From assembly GCF_900199725.1 (NCBI RefSeq), contig NZ_LT904903.1, positions 404,708 to 464,168 on the forward strand: a DNA stretch of 59,461 nucleotides. Direction: 5' to 3'. This document shows positions 19,045 through 28,849 of this stretch, piece after piece. The translations under genes and the position numbers were made by a program. The notes under the pieces are model-generated. The model worked only from the letters and a program-made list of their open reading frames with translations, searched no databases and was not told the origin of the DNA. Each line of letters opens with the position of its first letter. Position 1 is the stretch's first letter. The stretch comes from Cytobacillus massiliigabonensis. GTDB taxonomy: Bacteria; Bacillota; Bacilli; Bacillales; Cytobacillaceae.

Positions 19045-19049
19045 ACAGC

Positions 19050-20048
19050 ATGGAAAAAGTTCTTGAGGTAAAAAAACTCCATGTTTCTTTTAAAACCTAT
19101 GGTGGAGAAGTTAAGGCTGTTCGTGGCGTTACCTTTGATTTATATAAAGGGGAAACATTAGCGATTGTTGGTGAATCAGGCTGCGGGAAAAGCGTAAGCG
19201 CTCAAAGTATTATGCGTCTGATTCCAAACCCGCCTGGTAAAATTACTCATGGTTCCATACTTTTTAAAGGAATGGATTTAACAGCTGTGAAAGAACTGCA
19301 AATGAGAAATATCCGCGGGGCGGATATTTCAATGATTTTCCAAGACCCGATGACAGCTTTGAACCCAACAATCACAATAGGTGAACAAATCATTGAAGGG
19401 GTTTTACAGCATAAACAGATCACAAGGCAGGAAGCAAAAAAAGCGGCACTTGAAATGCTGGATCTTGTTGGGATACCAAACCCGGTTGAACGTTTAAAGC
19501 ATTATCCCCACCAATTCAGCGGAGGGATGAGACAGCGGATTGTGATTGCGATGGCACTTGTCTGCCAGCCTGAAGTTTTAATTGCTGATGAACCAACAAC
19601 TGCTTTAGATGTGACGATCCAAGCACAAATACTAGATTTATTTAAAGAAATTCAAAGTAAAACAGGCGTATCCATTATTCTCATCACCCATGATCTTGGT
19701 GTGGTCGCACAGGTTGCGGATCGGGTGGCCGTTATGTATGCAGGAAAAATAGTGGAAGCAGGATCAAGGAGGGAGATTTTTTATAATCCTCAGCATCCTT
19801 ACACGAAGGGGCTGTTAAATTCTGTTCCACGCCTTGATATAGAAGAAACAGAGCTTGTGCCGATAGGAGGTTCACCTCCTGATTTATTTTCACCTCCGAC
19901 AGGCTGTCCATTTACAGCCAGATGTGCACATGCCATGGAGGTTTGTGATCGGAAATATCCATTTAAGACTCGTCTAAGCCAGGAGCATCACGTGGATTGC
20001 TGGCTGCAGGATGAGCGCGCCATAAAAATGCTTGCTAGTATCAAGTAG
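19050..20048 (+). CDS. dppD: Dipeptide ABC transporter ATPase DppD
   Basis: A 332-residue nucleotide-binding subunit. Walker A is GESGCGKS, the Q-loop is followed by [10 protein letters not shown], the signature is FSGGMRQR and Walker B ends VLIADEPTT. The C-terminal oligopeptide extension has the CPFTARC Cys pattern seen in OppD/DppD. It powers peptide import, probably as a heterodimer with YkfD further down the operon (inference). A gap of 76 bp with a small hairpin separates it from dppE. Confidence 0.95.
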   Translation: MEKVLEVKKLHVSFKTYGGEVKAVRGVTFDLYKGETLAIVGESGCGKSVSAQSIMRLIPNPPGKITHGSILFKGMDLTAVKELQMRNIRGADISMIFQDPMTALNPTITIGEQIIEGVLQHKQITRQEAKKAALEMLDLVGIPNPVERLKHYPHQFSGGMRQRIVIAMALVCQPEVLIADEPTTALDVTIQAQILDLFKEIQSKTGVSIILITHDLGVVAQVADRVAVMYAGKIVEAGSRREIFYNPQHPYTKGLLNSVPRLDIEETELVPIGGSPPDLFSPPTGCPFTARCAHAMEVCDRKYPFKTRLSQEHHVDCWLQDERAIKMLASIK

Positions 20049-20060
20049 TTTGTTCTTTTT

Positions 20061-20084
20061 TTCAGCCATTATCATATAGCTGAA
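20061..20084 (+). other. Intercistronic hairpin between dppD and dppE
   Basis: TTCAGC and GCTGAA can pair across a 12-nt loop. There is no T-run downstream, so it is unlikely to terminate. It could be an mRNA processing or stabilising structure that raises the level of the binding-protein message. Confidence 0.4.
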
Positions 20085-20124
20085 ATTAGAAATGCTAGAA
20101 ACATAAAAAAGAGGGGGAAGTGGC

Positions 20125-21765
20125 GTGAAGAAGTATGTATCTTTGTTGTTAACGTGCTTAATGATTTTTGTGCTGGCAGCGTGTACAGCCAAACAGGAAA
20201 CAGGGAATGAGCCTAAACCAACAGATAAAGAAGAAGGTACAAAGGAAGAGGCAGTGAGTGAAAAGATTCTCTATCTTAATAATGGGATGGAACCAACCTC
20301 GTTTGATCCTCCGATTGGTTTCGATTCCGTCTCATGGAGCGGGTTAAATAATTTAATGGAAGGCTTAACCCGTTTAGGTCAAAACCATGAACCTGAAGCT
20401 GCGACCGCTGAAAAATGGGATGTGTCTGAAGATGGAAAAACCTATACATTCCATATTCGCGAAAATGCTAAATGGTCAAATGGCGATAGTGTAACTGCTG
20501 GTGACTTTGAGTTTGCATGGAAGCGTTTATTAGACCCTGAGACAGGTTCTCCTGCAGCCTTCTTAGGCTACTTTATCGAGGGTGCAGAAGCATTTAATAC
20601 TGGAGCGGGATCTGCAGATGATGTAAAAGTGAAAGCAGTAGATGAAAAAACATTTGAAGTGACATTAACGAGCCCGCAGGCATACTTTTTAAGTGTGATC
20701 ACAAACCCGGCATTCTTCCCAATTAATGAGAAGGTTGCAGCAGAAAATCCACAGTGGTTTGCCGAGGCGGAAACATTTGTTGGAAATGGTCCTTTTAATC
20801 TAGCAGAATGGGAGCATGACAGCCACTTTTTAATGGAAAAAAATGACCAGTACTGGGATGCGGGTACTGTAAAGCTAGACAAAGTCCATTGGGCAATTGT
20901 CGATGATACAAATACAGAATATCAAATGTATCAAACTGGAAATCTAGATGTTTCTGATATACCAGCTGATTTAAGTGAGCAGCTATTCTCAGAAGGGAAA
21001 GTGCAGGTTGGTGATCAGGCAGGGGATTACTTCTATCGGTTTAATTTAACAATGGAGCCTTTCCAGAACTTAAATATTCGTAAGGCATTTGCAATGGCGG
21101 TTGATCAGCAGCAAATTGTAGACTTTGTAACAAAAAATAAAGAAAAGCCTGCTTATGGTTTTGTTGCTTACGGTTTTAATGATCCAGCAGGAAATGACTT
21201 CCGCGAAACAGCTGGAGATCTTGTAAAAACAGACATTGAAGAAGCAAAGGCACTTCTTGCAAAAGGGATGGAAGAAGAAGGATATGAAAAGCTTCCTGAA
21301 GTGACGTTAACTTATAGTACGAGTGATACGCATAAGAAAATTGCTGAAGCGCTTCAACAGATGTTTAAGGATAATTTAGGTGTAGAAGTGAAGCTGGCTA
21401 ACATGGAATGGAATGTTTTTGCTGAGGAACAAACAGCTTTGAAATTCCAGCTCTCTCGCAGCTCCTTCCTTGCTGACTACGCTGACCCAATCAACTTCCT
21501 GGAAAACTTCCAAACGGGACATTCAATGAATCGTACGGGCTGGAGCAATGCGGAATATGACCAATTGATTAAAGATGCAAAAAATGAAGCGGATGAAACG
21601 AAGCGATATGAAATGATGTATAAGGCGGAGAAAATTCTATTTGAAGAAATGCCAATTATTCCAATTCATTTCTATAATCAAGTGTATTTACAAAATGAGG
21701 CTGTCACAGGTATCGTACGCCATCCAGTGGGCTATTTGGAACTGAAATGGGCAGATAAAAATTAA
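20125..21765 (+). CDS. dppE: Dipeptide-binding lipoprotein DppE
   Basis: A 546-residue family 5 solute-binding protein. A lipoprotein signal with lipobox LAAC (Cys about residue 20) anchors it to the outer face of the membrane. The typical SBP_bac_5 core follows (LTRLGQNHEPEAATAEKWDVSEDGKTYTFHIRENAKWSNGD in two parts). The start is GTG with GAGGGGGAAG upstream. It captures peptides, probably including murein tripeptides, and delivers them to DppBC. A terminator follows, but ykfA continues in the same direction 137 bp later, so partial read-through or a second promoter is likely. Confidence 0.95.
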   Translation: MKKYVSLLLTCLMIFVLAACTAKQETGNEPKPTDKEEGTKEEAVSEKILYLNNGMEPTSFDPPIGFDSVSWSGLNNLMEGLTRLGQNHEPEAATAEKWDVSEDGKTYTFHIRENAKWSNGDSVTAGDFEFAWKRLLDPETGSPAAFLGYFIEGAEAFNTGAGSADDVKVKAVDEKTFEVTLTSPQAYFLSVITNPAFFPINEKVAAENPQWFAEAETFVGNGPFNLAEWEHDSHFLMEKNDQYWDAGTVKLDKVHWAIVDDTNTEYQMYQTGNLDVSDIPADLSEQLFSEGKVQVGDQAGDYFYRFNLTMEPFQNLNIRKAFAMAVDQQQIVDFVTKNKEKPAYGFVAYGFNDPAGNDFRETAGDLVKTDIEEAKALLAKGMEEEGYEKLPEVTLTYSTSDTHKKIAEALQQMFKDNLGVEVKLANMEWNVFAEEQTALKFQLSRSSFLADYADPINFLENFQTGHSMNRTGWSNAEYDQLIKDAKNEADETKRYEMMYKAEKILFEEMPIIPIHFYNQVYLQNEAVTGIVRHPVGYLELKWADKN

Positions 21766-21784
21766 GAAAACTTGTATCTAAAAT

Positions 21785-21814
21785 GGGGATGTTCGCTTGA
21801 ACATCCCTTTTTAA
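21785..21814 (+). terminator. Terminator between dppE and ykfA
   Basis: A perfect 9-bp stem GGGATGTTC / GAACATCCC is followed by TTTTT. It lies inside the dpp-ykf cluster and may lower expression of ykfABCD relative to dppABCDE. Confidence 0.85.
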
Positions 21815-21901
21815 AAAGAGAATCAAGTAGACGACCTTTATTTATTCTTATTACTGAATATGGATGTAAAGAAAGATCAATAAAACAAAGGAAGTGACAG
21901 C

Positions 21902-22822
21902 ATGGGAGTAAAACCACAAAGGTTAAGAATTGGAGATACGGTTGGCATCATTGCGCCTGCAAGTCCGCCAAATCAGGAGAATTTACAGCGTTCCTTTGCA
22001 TTTTTAGAAGGATTAGGCCTGAAAGTAAAGCTTGGCAAGCATGTGTATGACCAGTATGGCTATTTGGCTGGAAAGGATAAGGACCGGCTAGCTGATTTAC
22101 ATACTATGTTTATGGATAGTGAAGTAAAGGCTGTCATTTGTGCAGGTGGAGGATATGGCACTGGACGAATTGCTTCACAAATAGATTATAAGATGATTAA
22201 AAATCATCCTAAAATATTCTGGGGCTATAGTGATATTACTTTCTTGCATACCGCTATCCGGCAGCAAACGGGGATTATTACCTTTCATGGACCGATGCTT
22301 GCATCAGACATTGGAAAGGCCGATGCAGATCCTCTATCAAAGGAATATTTCAAGCAATTGTTTGAACCAACCTCGATTCAGTATCCAAATGACCTATCCC
22401 AGGTGGAAGTATTAATTGATGGAAAAGCTAGCGGAGAGATCACTGGAGGAAATTTATCTCTGCTTGCAAGCACGATTGGGACAGCATTTGAAATTGATGC
22501 GAAAGGGAAGCTGCTGCTAATAGAGGATATTAATGAAGAACCTAGGTCTATCGATCGGATGCTAAACCAATTGCATATGGCTGGGAAGCTTGCCGATGCA
22601 GCGGGCCTAATCATTGGAGACTTTAATAATTGTGTCCCTGAAAGGGAGCTGTCATTGGAGCTTGACGAAGTAATCTCTCATTATACTCAATTAGCAAACA
22701 AACCTGCACTTAAAGGATTCAAATTTGGGCACTGCTCTCCGCATATTTCTATTCCTTTAGGTGTTCAGGCAGAAATGGACACATCTGAAAAACGATTAAT
22801 GATTGATAGCGGAGTTCAATAA
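21902..22822 (+). CDS. ykfA: Muropeptide LD-carboxypeptidase (S66 family)
   Basis: A 306-residue serine peptidase of family S66 (LdcA/MccF fold). The nucleophile Ser lies in GYSDIT, and the Glu and His of the catalytic triad fit EDINEEP and GHCSPH. No signal peptide is present, so it acts in the cytoplasm on imported muropeptides, removing the terminal D-Ala. RBS AAAGGAAG precedes the ATG. It opens the ykf half of the operon; ykfB follows after 29 bp. Confidence 0.93.
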   Translation: MGVKPQRLRIGDTVGIIAPASPPNQENLQRSFAFLEGLGLKVKLGKHVYDQYGYLAGKDKDRLADLHTMFMDSEVKAVICAGGGYGTGRIASQIDYKMIKNHPKIFWGYSDITFLHTAIRQQTGIITFHGPMLASDIGKADADPLSKEYFKQLFEPTSIQYPNDLSQVEVLIDGKASGEITGGNLSLLASTIGTAFEIDAKGKLLLIEDINEEPRSIDRMLNQLHMAGKLADAAGLIIGDFNNCVPERELSLELDEVISHYTQLANKPALKGFKFGHCSPHISIPLGVQAEMDTSEKRLMIDSGVQ

Positions 22823-22851
22823 CAGGAAGTGTTCAAAAAGGGCGGGAGAAA

Positions 22852-23961
22852 ATGAAAATAGACAAAATTGAAACTTACAGGGTAGCAATACCACTTATGA
22901 AGCCATTTAAAACGGCATTGAGAACCGTTCATACTGCTGAATCAATCATTGTAAAAATCACATGTGAGGATGGGACGTTTGGGTGGGGGGAAGCTCCTCC
23001 AACAGTTGTGATAACAGGGGAGAGCCTATCAAGCATAGAATCAGCTATTCATCACGTGTTAAAACCATTTTTAGAAAATCAAAATTTAAGAAACTATGAA
23101 GAAATTTTTCAAGGAATCCAAGCAATTTTGATAGGGAATTCAAGTGCAAAGGCAGCAGTCGATATGGCTCTATATGATTGTTTGTCTAAGCTTTGCAAGC
23201 TGCCATTATATCAGTATCTAGGTGGACATAAAGATGTAATTGAAACGGATTTTACTGTAAGTGTCAATGGACCAGAGGAAATGGGGGAAGATGCAGTTTC
23301 CTATGTCCAGCAAGGATTTGACGTCTTAAAGGTCAAGGTAGGAAAAGATGATATTTTAACAGATATTGAACGTATTCGTGAAATTCGGAGCAGGGTGGGC
23401 AAGAAAATAAAAATCCGCCTTGATGCCAACCAAGGCTGGAAGCCAAAGGAGGCCATTCAGGCGATTCGAAAAATGGAAAGTCTTGATTTAAATATTGAAC
23501 TGGTGGAACAGCCTGTGAAGGCGTGGGACATTGAAGGACTAAAGCAAGTAACTGACAATGTAGAAACACAAATTATGGCAGATGAGAGTGTTTTTACACC
23601 TAAGCAAGCCTTTGATGTCATCAAGTCGAGAAGCGCTGATTTAATTAATATTAAATTAATGAAATCAGGAGGAATCTACCAAGCACAAATTATTAATCAG
23701 CTCGCAGAAGTTTGCGGGATGGAATGTATGGTAGGAAGTATGATTGAAACACGAATTGGCATCTCAGCGGCGGCACATTTTGCTGCCAGTAAGAAAAACA
23801 TTACACGTTTTGATTTTGATGCTCCCTTAATGCTAGCCAAGGAAGTGATTGAAGGCGGAATAAAATATAGCGGAAGAAGGATTGCTCTTCCGAAGGAGCC
23901 TGGCTTAGGAATAACGAATGTTCATATTGAAGGAGGTCTTGCAATTGGAGAAAAATCCTAA
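22852..23961 (+). CDS. ykfB: L-Ala-D/L-Glu epimerase
   Basis: A 369-residue enolase-superfamily enzyme that interconverts L-Ala-D-Glu and L-Ala-L-Glu so that murein dipeptides can be hydrolysed by ordinary peptidases. The KxK catalytic pair is in VLKVKVGKDD, the metal ligands are Asp in RLDANQGW, Glu in ELVEQPV and Asp in MADESVF, and the second lysine is in NIKLMKSGG. RBS GGCGGGAG is upstream. The last 17 bp overlap ykfC, whose RBS AAGGAGGT lies inside this gene. Confidence 0.95.
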   Translation: MKIDKIETYRVAIPLMKPFKTALRTVHTAESIIVKITCEDGTFGWGEAPPTVVITGESLSSIESAIHHVLKPFLENQNLRNYEEIFQGIQAILIGNSSAKAAVDMALYDCLSKLCKLPLYQYLGGHKDVIETDFTVSVNGPEEMGEDAVSYVQQGFDVLKVKVGKDDILTDIERIREIRSRVGKKIKIRLDANQGWKPKEAIQAIRKMESLDLNIELVEQPVKAWDIEGLKQVTDNVETQIMADESVFTPKQAFDVIKSRSADLINIKLMKSGGIYQAQIINQLAEVCGMECMVGSMIETRIGISAAAHFAASKKNITRFDFDAPLMLAKEVIEGGIKYSGRRIALPKEPGLGITNVHIEGGLAIGEKS

Positions 23962-24859
23962 ATGGCTAGTTGATGTCGCAGTCGCTACTGTGTGGACTTC
24001 GAATGATTCACCAAGAAAACTAGATCAGAATGCAATTGGCCATCCTGTTAATATGGAGGCATGGCTAAATGGATTAACATTTGAAACTAGTTTAGAGCTT
24101 TGTAATAAAAACTTAGTGCAGTCACAGGCTTTATATGGAGAAGAAGTATATGTAATAGAAGAAAAGGGAGATTGGGTTCATGTTATTGTTCCAAGTCAGT
24201 CTTCCTCTAAAGATCAAAGGGGATATCCTGGCTGGATGCCTAAGGACCAATTAATTTTGCGGGAAGATTGGGCATTAAATGAAAGCCCGGTCGCTGTGAT
24301 TTCCGAAAAAAGAGCAGCCCTTTATTCTTATTACCGAAAGCCGCAATTTGCATTAAGCTATCAAACAATCCTTCCGCTTATTAGCAGAGACGAGAACTGG
24401 ATTCAAGTTCAAACACCAACAGGAGAGGGCTTTCTTAGAGCAGAGGACGTCAGTACTTATGATTCCATTGAAAAGATCTATAAAGGAAGCGGCAAAGATA
24501 TAGTTTCAGCTGGTCAGCAATTTCTTCAATTGCCATATTTGTGGGGTGGGATGAGCAGCTTTGGCTATGACTGCTCTGGTTTTAGTTATTCGATGTGTAA
24601 AGCAAATGGCTATATCATTCCTCGTGATGCACATGATCAGGCTCAAGCAGGAAAGGAGATTGCACTTGCTGAAATAGAGCCAGGAGATCTCTTGTTTTTC
24701 GCATATGAGGAGGGGAAAGGAAGCATTCATCATGTGGGGATTTATTATGGAGAAGGAAAGTTAATTCATTCACCTAATACAGGAAAATGCATTGAAATAA
24801 TTGAATTAAAGGATACGATTTATGAAAAGGAATTATGTGCAGCAAGGCGTTTTTGGTAA
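23945..24859 (+). CDS. ykfC: Gamma-D-glutamyl-L-diamino acid endopeptidase (NlpC/P60)
   Basis: A 304-residue cytoplasmic peptidase. Two SH3b-like modules (about 1-150) precede an NlpC/P60 domain with catalytic Cys in GYDCSGFSYS and His in SIHHVGIYYG. It cleaves gamma-D-Glu-diamino acid bonds of murein peptides. The start is TTG at 23945, exactly 8 nt after a perfect AAGGAGGT; an in-frame ATG at 23918 has no RBS. No signal peptide is seen, consistent with an intracellular recycling role as for B. cereus YkfC. Confidence 0.92.
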   Translation: MEKNPKWLVDVAVATVWTSNDSPRKLDQNAIGHPVNMEAWLNGLTFETSLELCNKNLVQSQALYGEEVYVIEEKGDWVHVIVPSQSSSKDQRGYPGWMPKDQLILREDWALNESPVAVISEKRAALYSYYRKPQFALSYQTILPLISRDENWIQVQTPTGEGFLRAEDVSTYDSIEKIYKGSGKDIVSAGQQFLQLPYLWGGMSSFGYDCSGFSYSMCKANGYIIPRDAHDQAQAGKEIALAEIEPGDLLFFAYEEGKGSIHHVGIYYGEGKLIHSPNTGKCIEIIELKDTIYEKELCAARRFW

Positions 24860-24877
24860 ATGATTGGAGGAAATAGA

Positions 24878-25888
24878 ATGGGTAAGGATGCACTGCTAGA
24901 AGTAAAGAATCTAAAAAAGCATTTTTCATTGGGGAAAGAGCGGATATTAAAGGCAGTAGATGGTGTTTCATTCCAGATTAAGAAAGGAGAAACGTTTGGA
25001 ATTGTTGGTGAGTCTGGATGCGGGAAGTCAACGGCTGGACGAACAATAATTGGATTGTATGACCGGACTGAGGGAGAAGTCATATATGAAGGAGAAAATG
25101 TTCATAAAATGACTGGGAAGGAGCGATTTGCTTTCCAGCGAAAAATGCAAATGATCTTTCAAGACCCGTATGCCTCGTTAAATCCCCGCTCAACAGTAAG
25201 AGAGATTATTTCTGAGCCCATGGAGGTCCATGGGCTATATCCAGATAAGAAGGAGCGTTTGGAGCGAATCTATCAATTATTAGAGGATGTAGGCTTAAAT
25301 CGGGATCATGCCAATCGCTATCCGCATGAATTCAGCGGCGGTCAAAGACAGAGGATTGGAATTGCACGAGCATTATCACTTGATCCCGAATTTATTATTG
25401 CGGATGAGCCTATTTCTGCTCTTGACGTTTCCGTACAGGCACAAGTTGTCAACCTGCTGAAGGATTTGCAAAGAAAAAAGGGGCTAACCTTTCTATTTAT
25501 TGCCCATGATTTATCGATGGTCAAACATATAAGCGACCGAATCGGGGTCATGTATTTAGGTAATCTTGTTGAACAAACAGCAAGTACAAACCTTTATAAA
25601 AATCCGCTTCATCCATATACACAAGCGCTATTATCAGCCATTCCAATTCCTGATCCGGATGTAGAGGACAGAAGAGAACGAATGATATTAAAAGGAGAGC
25701 TTCCTAGTCCAATCAATCCACCGAGCGGCTGCGTATTTAAAACCCGCTGTCCTTTGGCAATGGATGCATGTCAAACAGTTAAGCCCGAATGGCAGGAGGC
25801 AGAGGCGGATCACTTTGTGGCCTGTCATTTGTATAATAAAGATACTGATGGCCGTCAAAAGTATTCACAAGCGATGGGAATAAAATGA
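24878..25888 (+). CDS. ykfD: Peptide ABC transporter ATPase YkfD (OppF/DppF type)
   Basis: A 336-residue ATP-binding subunit: Walker [20 protein letters not shown] after the Q-loop, signature FSGGQRQR, Walker B FIIADEPIS, and the C-terminal CVFKTRCPLA Cys segment. It would supply the second nucleotide-binding domain for DppBC. ATG 24878 follows GGAGG at 7 nt; the in-frame ATG at 24860 overlaps the ykfC stop and lacks an RBS. Its stop overlaps the next gene by 4 bp. Confidence 0.93.
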   Translation: MGKDALLEVKNLKKHFSLGKERILKAVDGVSFQIKKGETFGIVGESGCGKSTAGRTIIGLYDRTEGEVIYEGENVHKMTGKERFAFQRKMQMIFQDPYASLNPRSTVREIISEPMEVHGLYPDKKERLERIYQLLEDVGLNRDHANRYPHEFSGGQRQRIGIARALSLDPEFIIADEPISALDVSVQAQVVNLLKDLQRKKGLTFLFIAHDLSMVKHISDRIGVMYLGNLVEQTASTNLYKNPLHPYTQALLSAIPIPDPDVEDRRERMILKGELPSPINPPSGCVFKTRCPLAMDACQTVKPEWQEAEADHFVACHLYNKDTDGRQKYSQAMGIK

Positions 25889-26676
25889 AGAAGATTAATT
25901 TTGATGAGCTTAAAGATAACGTGTATACGGAAGCTTCCAAGTGTAGGGGCAGAGTGGGTCTAATTATTGAAGCCGAGGATAAACGAATTGAGATAAATAG
26001 TGAAGGAAAGTTTTCTTCGGCTAGTCTAATTAAAGTTCCGATCCTGATCGAATGTTTCCGGCAAGCTGAAAGAGGTACTCTCAATTTACAGCAGTCTATC
26101 CAGATTGCATCAGTTGAAAAAGTAGGTGGAGCAGGGGTATTGCAGGCATTATCAAAAGATTTAGAGTTAAAAGTAATGGATGCAATGACGTTAATGATTA
26201 TTGTTTCTGATAATTTAGCTACAAATCTATTAATTGATCTTATCGGAATGGATCAAATTAATCAGGGCATGAGGGAACTGAATTTGCAGCATACGGAGCT
26301 CAATCGAAAAATGATGGATTTTACTGCTTTGACGAACGGGATAGATAATTATACGACTGCATCTGATATGCTTACCTGCTTAAAGGAGATCGGTCAAAAT
26401 AGGATTTTATCTAAGGAGAGTGCGAGCAAGGTTAAGGAGATTATGGAAAATCAGCAATTTCAAAATAAGCTGTCTGATCAGATTGATTTAGATGCATTCA
26501 AGGTTGCGAATAAAACAGGTGAATTATTTGGCATTGAGCATGATTGTGCGATTATAGAATACGAGAAAAAAAGTGTGTATGCTGCTGTCTTAATTGATCA
26601 GTTAAGAGCTCCTAAGGACGGAAGGCAGACATTATCATCTATTGGCCAATTAATCTCACAATATTTAATAAGCTAA
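25885..26676 (+). CDS. Cytoplasmic class A beta-lactamase-fold serine hydrolase
   Basis: A 263-residue protein with the class A serine beta-lactamase motifs: SLIK (S47-K50), SDN (108-110) and KTG (210-212). It has no signal peptide or TM. In the omega loop (TELNRKMMD) the position of the deacylating Glu166 appears to be Met, so it is unlikely to be an efficient beta-lactamase. It overlaps ykfD by 4 bp and is the last gene of the muropeptide operon. A peptidase or esterase step on imported murein fragments is a reasonable inference. The RBS lies within ykfD. No clear terminator follows. Confidence 0.85.
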   Translation: MKKINFDELKDNVYTEASKCRGRVGLIIEAEDKRIEINSEGKFSSASLIKVPILIECFRQAERGTLNLQQSIQIASVEKVGGAGVLQALSKDLELKVMDAMTLMIIVSDNLATNLLIDLIGMDQINQGMRELNLQHTELNRKMMDFTALTNGIDNYTTASDMLTCLKEIGQNRILSKESASKVKEIMENQQFQNKLSDQIDLDAFKVANKTGELFGIEHDCAIIEYEKKSVYAAVLIDQLRAPKDGRQTLSSIGQLISQYLIS

Positions 26677-26718
26677 GAAAATTGTTTTATGAACATTTAG
26701 TGAATATATAATAAATTA

Positions 26719-26908
26719 TTGACTTTTTTCCAGTAATTTAGTTAAACTATATTTAAGATTGATAGTGAAATTCATTATCAATATTTTTTTTGGCTTTTAG
26801 TGAGAATGATTCTTAATTAGAATAATTCTAAAATAATACCCTAGGAAAGAATTAGGGGATAATCGGGGATATACTCGGAATTTTTCACTTGGAATGATAA
26901 TCATATTT
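26719..26908 (+). promoter_or_regulatory. yclN promoter region with Fur boxes
   Basis: A probable sigma-A promoter has TTGACT (26719-26724) and TAAACT (26743-26748, 18-bp spacing). Directly downstream, GATAGTGAAATTCATTATC (26761-26779) matches the 19-bp Fur consensus at 16 positions. A second core match, AATGATAATCAT (26893-26904), and a weaker one near 26802-26820 lie closer to the gene. This arrangement predicts iron-dependent repression. Confidence 0.8.
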
Positions 26909-26949
26909 TTATTGTCATGCTGAGAATAAACATATTATGAGGGCTACAT

Positions 26950-27906
26950 ATGAAACTATGGATGTTAGTTATTGCAACTATAGTCCTGTCATTTGTATCG
27001 CTATTTATAGGTGCGATTGATATTAAGGTAAGTGACTTGCTCGATTGGCAATCGGACGAGACACAAATTTTCTTAATTAGTCGAGTGCCTCGTTTAATGG
27101 CGATTATACTGGCGGGAGCTGGAATGAGTATTGCAGGCTTAATTATGCAGTCTTTAAGCCGAAATAAATTTGTATCGCCAACGACTGCTGGTACGTTAGA
27201 TGCCGCAAAACTAGGTATTTTAATCTCGATGCTGTTCTTAACAAATGTAACGTATACGCAGCAAATTATTTTTAGCTTCGTATTTGCTTTAGCAGGTACA
27301 TTTGTTTTTATGCAAATCTTAGATCGTATTAAATTTAAGGATGTTATTTTTGTCCCATTAATTGGAATAATGTATGGGAATATCTTGTCATCTATTACAA
27401 CGTTTTTTGCATATGAAGCTGATCTTCTTCAAAATATTTCTTCTTGGTTAATGGGGAGCTTCACATTAGTTATTGCTGGCCGCTATGAACTGTTATATGT
27501 AAGTGTCCCAGCGGTTATTTTAGCTTATATTTATGCGAATAAATTTACAGTCGCAGGTATGGGCGAAGATTTTGCAAAAAACTTAGGCTTAAGTTATAAA
27601 CTTGTGCTGAATATAGGTCTTATCCTTGTAGCGATTATTTCTACCACTGTCGTACTAACTGTCGGAGTGATTCCGTTTTTAGGTTTAATTGTACCAAATA
27701 TTGTCTCTCTTTATTTAGGTGATAATTTACGCAAAACTATTCCACATACAGCAGTATTAGGGGTTGTATTTCTATTAATATGTGACATTATAGGACGCAT
27801 TGTTATTCACCCTTATGAGATCCCGGTTAATGTGACTGTGGCAGTAATCGGTAGTGCGATCTTCTTAATTATGTTATTTAGGGGGAGAGCATATGCGAAA
27901 AAATAG
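26950..27906 (+). CDS. yclN: Petrobactin ABC transporter permease YclN
   Basis: A 318-residue FecCD-type permease with about nine hydrophobic segments. It closely resembles B. subtilis YclN, including RNKFVSPTTAGT near the N-terminus and LTVGVIPFLGLIVPN before the last helices. With YclO it forms the membrane channel for iron-siderophore (petrobactin in B. subtilis). RBS TGAGGG lies 8 nt before the ATG. It is the first gene after a Fur-type promoter and overlaps yclO by 14 bp. Confidence 0.93.
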   Translation: MKLWMLVIATIVLSFVSLFIGAIDIKVSDLLDWQSDETQIFLISRVPRLMAIILAGAGMSIAGLIMQSLSRNKFVSPTTAGTLDAAKLGILISMLFLTNVTYTQQIIFSFVFALAGTFVFMQILDRIKFKDVIFVPLIGIMYGNILSSITTFFAYEADLLQNISSWLMGSFTLVIAGRYELLYVSVPAVILAYIYANKFTVAGMGEDFAKNLGLSYKLVLNIGLILVAIISTTVVLTVGVIPFLGLIVPNIVSLYLGDNLRKTIPHTAVLGVVFLLICDIIGRIVIHPYEIPVNVTVAVIGSAIFLIMLFRGRAYAKK

Positions 27907-28849
27907 TACAAAGCTGATTTTTTTAGCGGTGTTAGCAATTATTTGTATTTTATTATACGGATTTTATGATATAAAAGGCGGTTTTGATTACGCATTTCCA
28001 AGGCGGATGATTCGCGTTACTGCAATGGTAGTAACAGCGATTGCGATCGCGTATTCGACGGTCGTGTTCCAAACCATTACACATAACCGTATCTTAACAC
28101 CTTCTATGATGGGTCTTGACTCAATGTATGAAGTTGTACAAACGTTAATTTATTTCTTTGCAGGATCCATGTCGGTATGGGTGTTAAATAAATATTTGAA
28201 TTTTGGTGCAGCAATTTTCGCAATGGTTTTATTTGCACTCATTTTATATCGTTTCCTTTTCCGGGCGGATAAGCATCCTATTTATTTGCTTCTATTAATT
28301 GGGATGATTATAGGAACGCTTTTAGGAAGTTTAGTAACATTTTTACAAGTATTGATTGATCCGGTTGAATATTTAAGTCTGCAAAATCGCTTATTTGCGA
28401 CCTTTTCAAACGTAAAGGCTGACTTATTATATATTTCAATTGGTATTTTACTGATTGCGTTTATTTACGGTTATCGCATTATGGGTAAGCTGGATGTTAT
28501 GTCACTCGGTCGTGAAAATGCGATGAACCTTGGTGTTAACTATGACCGGATGGTAATGAAAATATTAATTTTATCTTCGGTATTAATTGCAACATCAACT
28601 GCTTTAGTTGGTCCAATTACGTTCTTTGGCTTAATCGTGGCGAATCTATCTTATCAATATTTAGTTACTTATAAGCACTCTATATTGATTTTGGGTGCAA
28701 GCTTAATTGCAATCATTGCATTAGTAGGCGGTCAGTTCCTTGTTGAACATATATTTGAATTACGTACAACGTTAAGTGTGATTATTAACTTTATTGGTGG
28801 TATTTACTTCATTTACTTATTATTAAAGGAAAGTAGGGCAGCAGGATGA
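27893..28849 (+). CDS. yclO: Petrobactin ABC transporter permease YclO
   Basis: A 318-residue FecCD-type permease. NRILTPSMMGLDSMYEVVQT and GPITFFGLIVANLSYQYL correspond to conserved YclO segments. It pairs with YclN. RBS GGGGGAG lies in the yclN 3' end; the stop overlaps yclP by 4 bp (ATGA), which suggests coupled translation. Confidence 0.93.
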   Translation: MRKNSTKLIFLAVLAIICILLYGFYDIKGGFDYAFPRRMIRVTAMVVTAIAIAYSTVVFQTITHNRILTPSMMGLDSMYEVVQTLIYFFAGSMSVWVLNKYLNFGAAIFAMVLFALILYRFLFRADKHPIYLLLLIGMIIGTLLGSLVTFLQVLIDPVEYLSLQNRLFATFSNVKADLLYISIGILLIAFIYGYRIMGKLDVMSLGRENAMNLGVNYDRMVMKILILSSVLIATSTALVGPITFFGLIVANLSYQYLVTYKHSILILGASLIAIIALVGGQFLVEHIFELRTTLSVIINFIGGIYFIYLLLKESRAAG

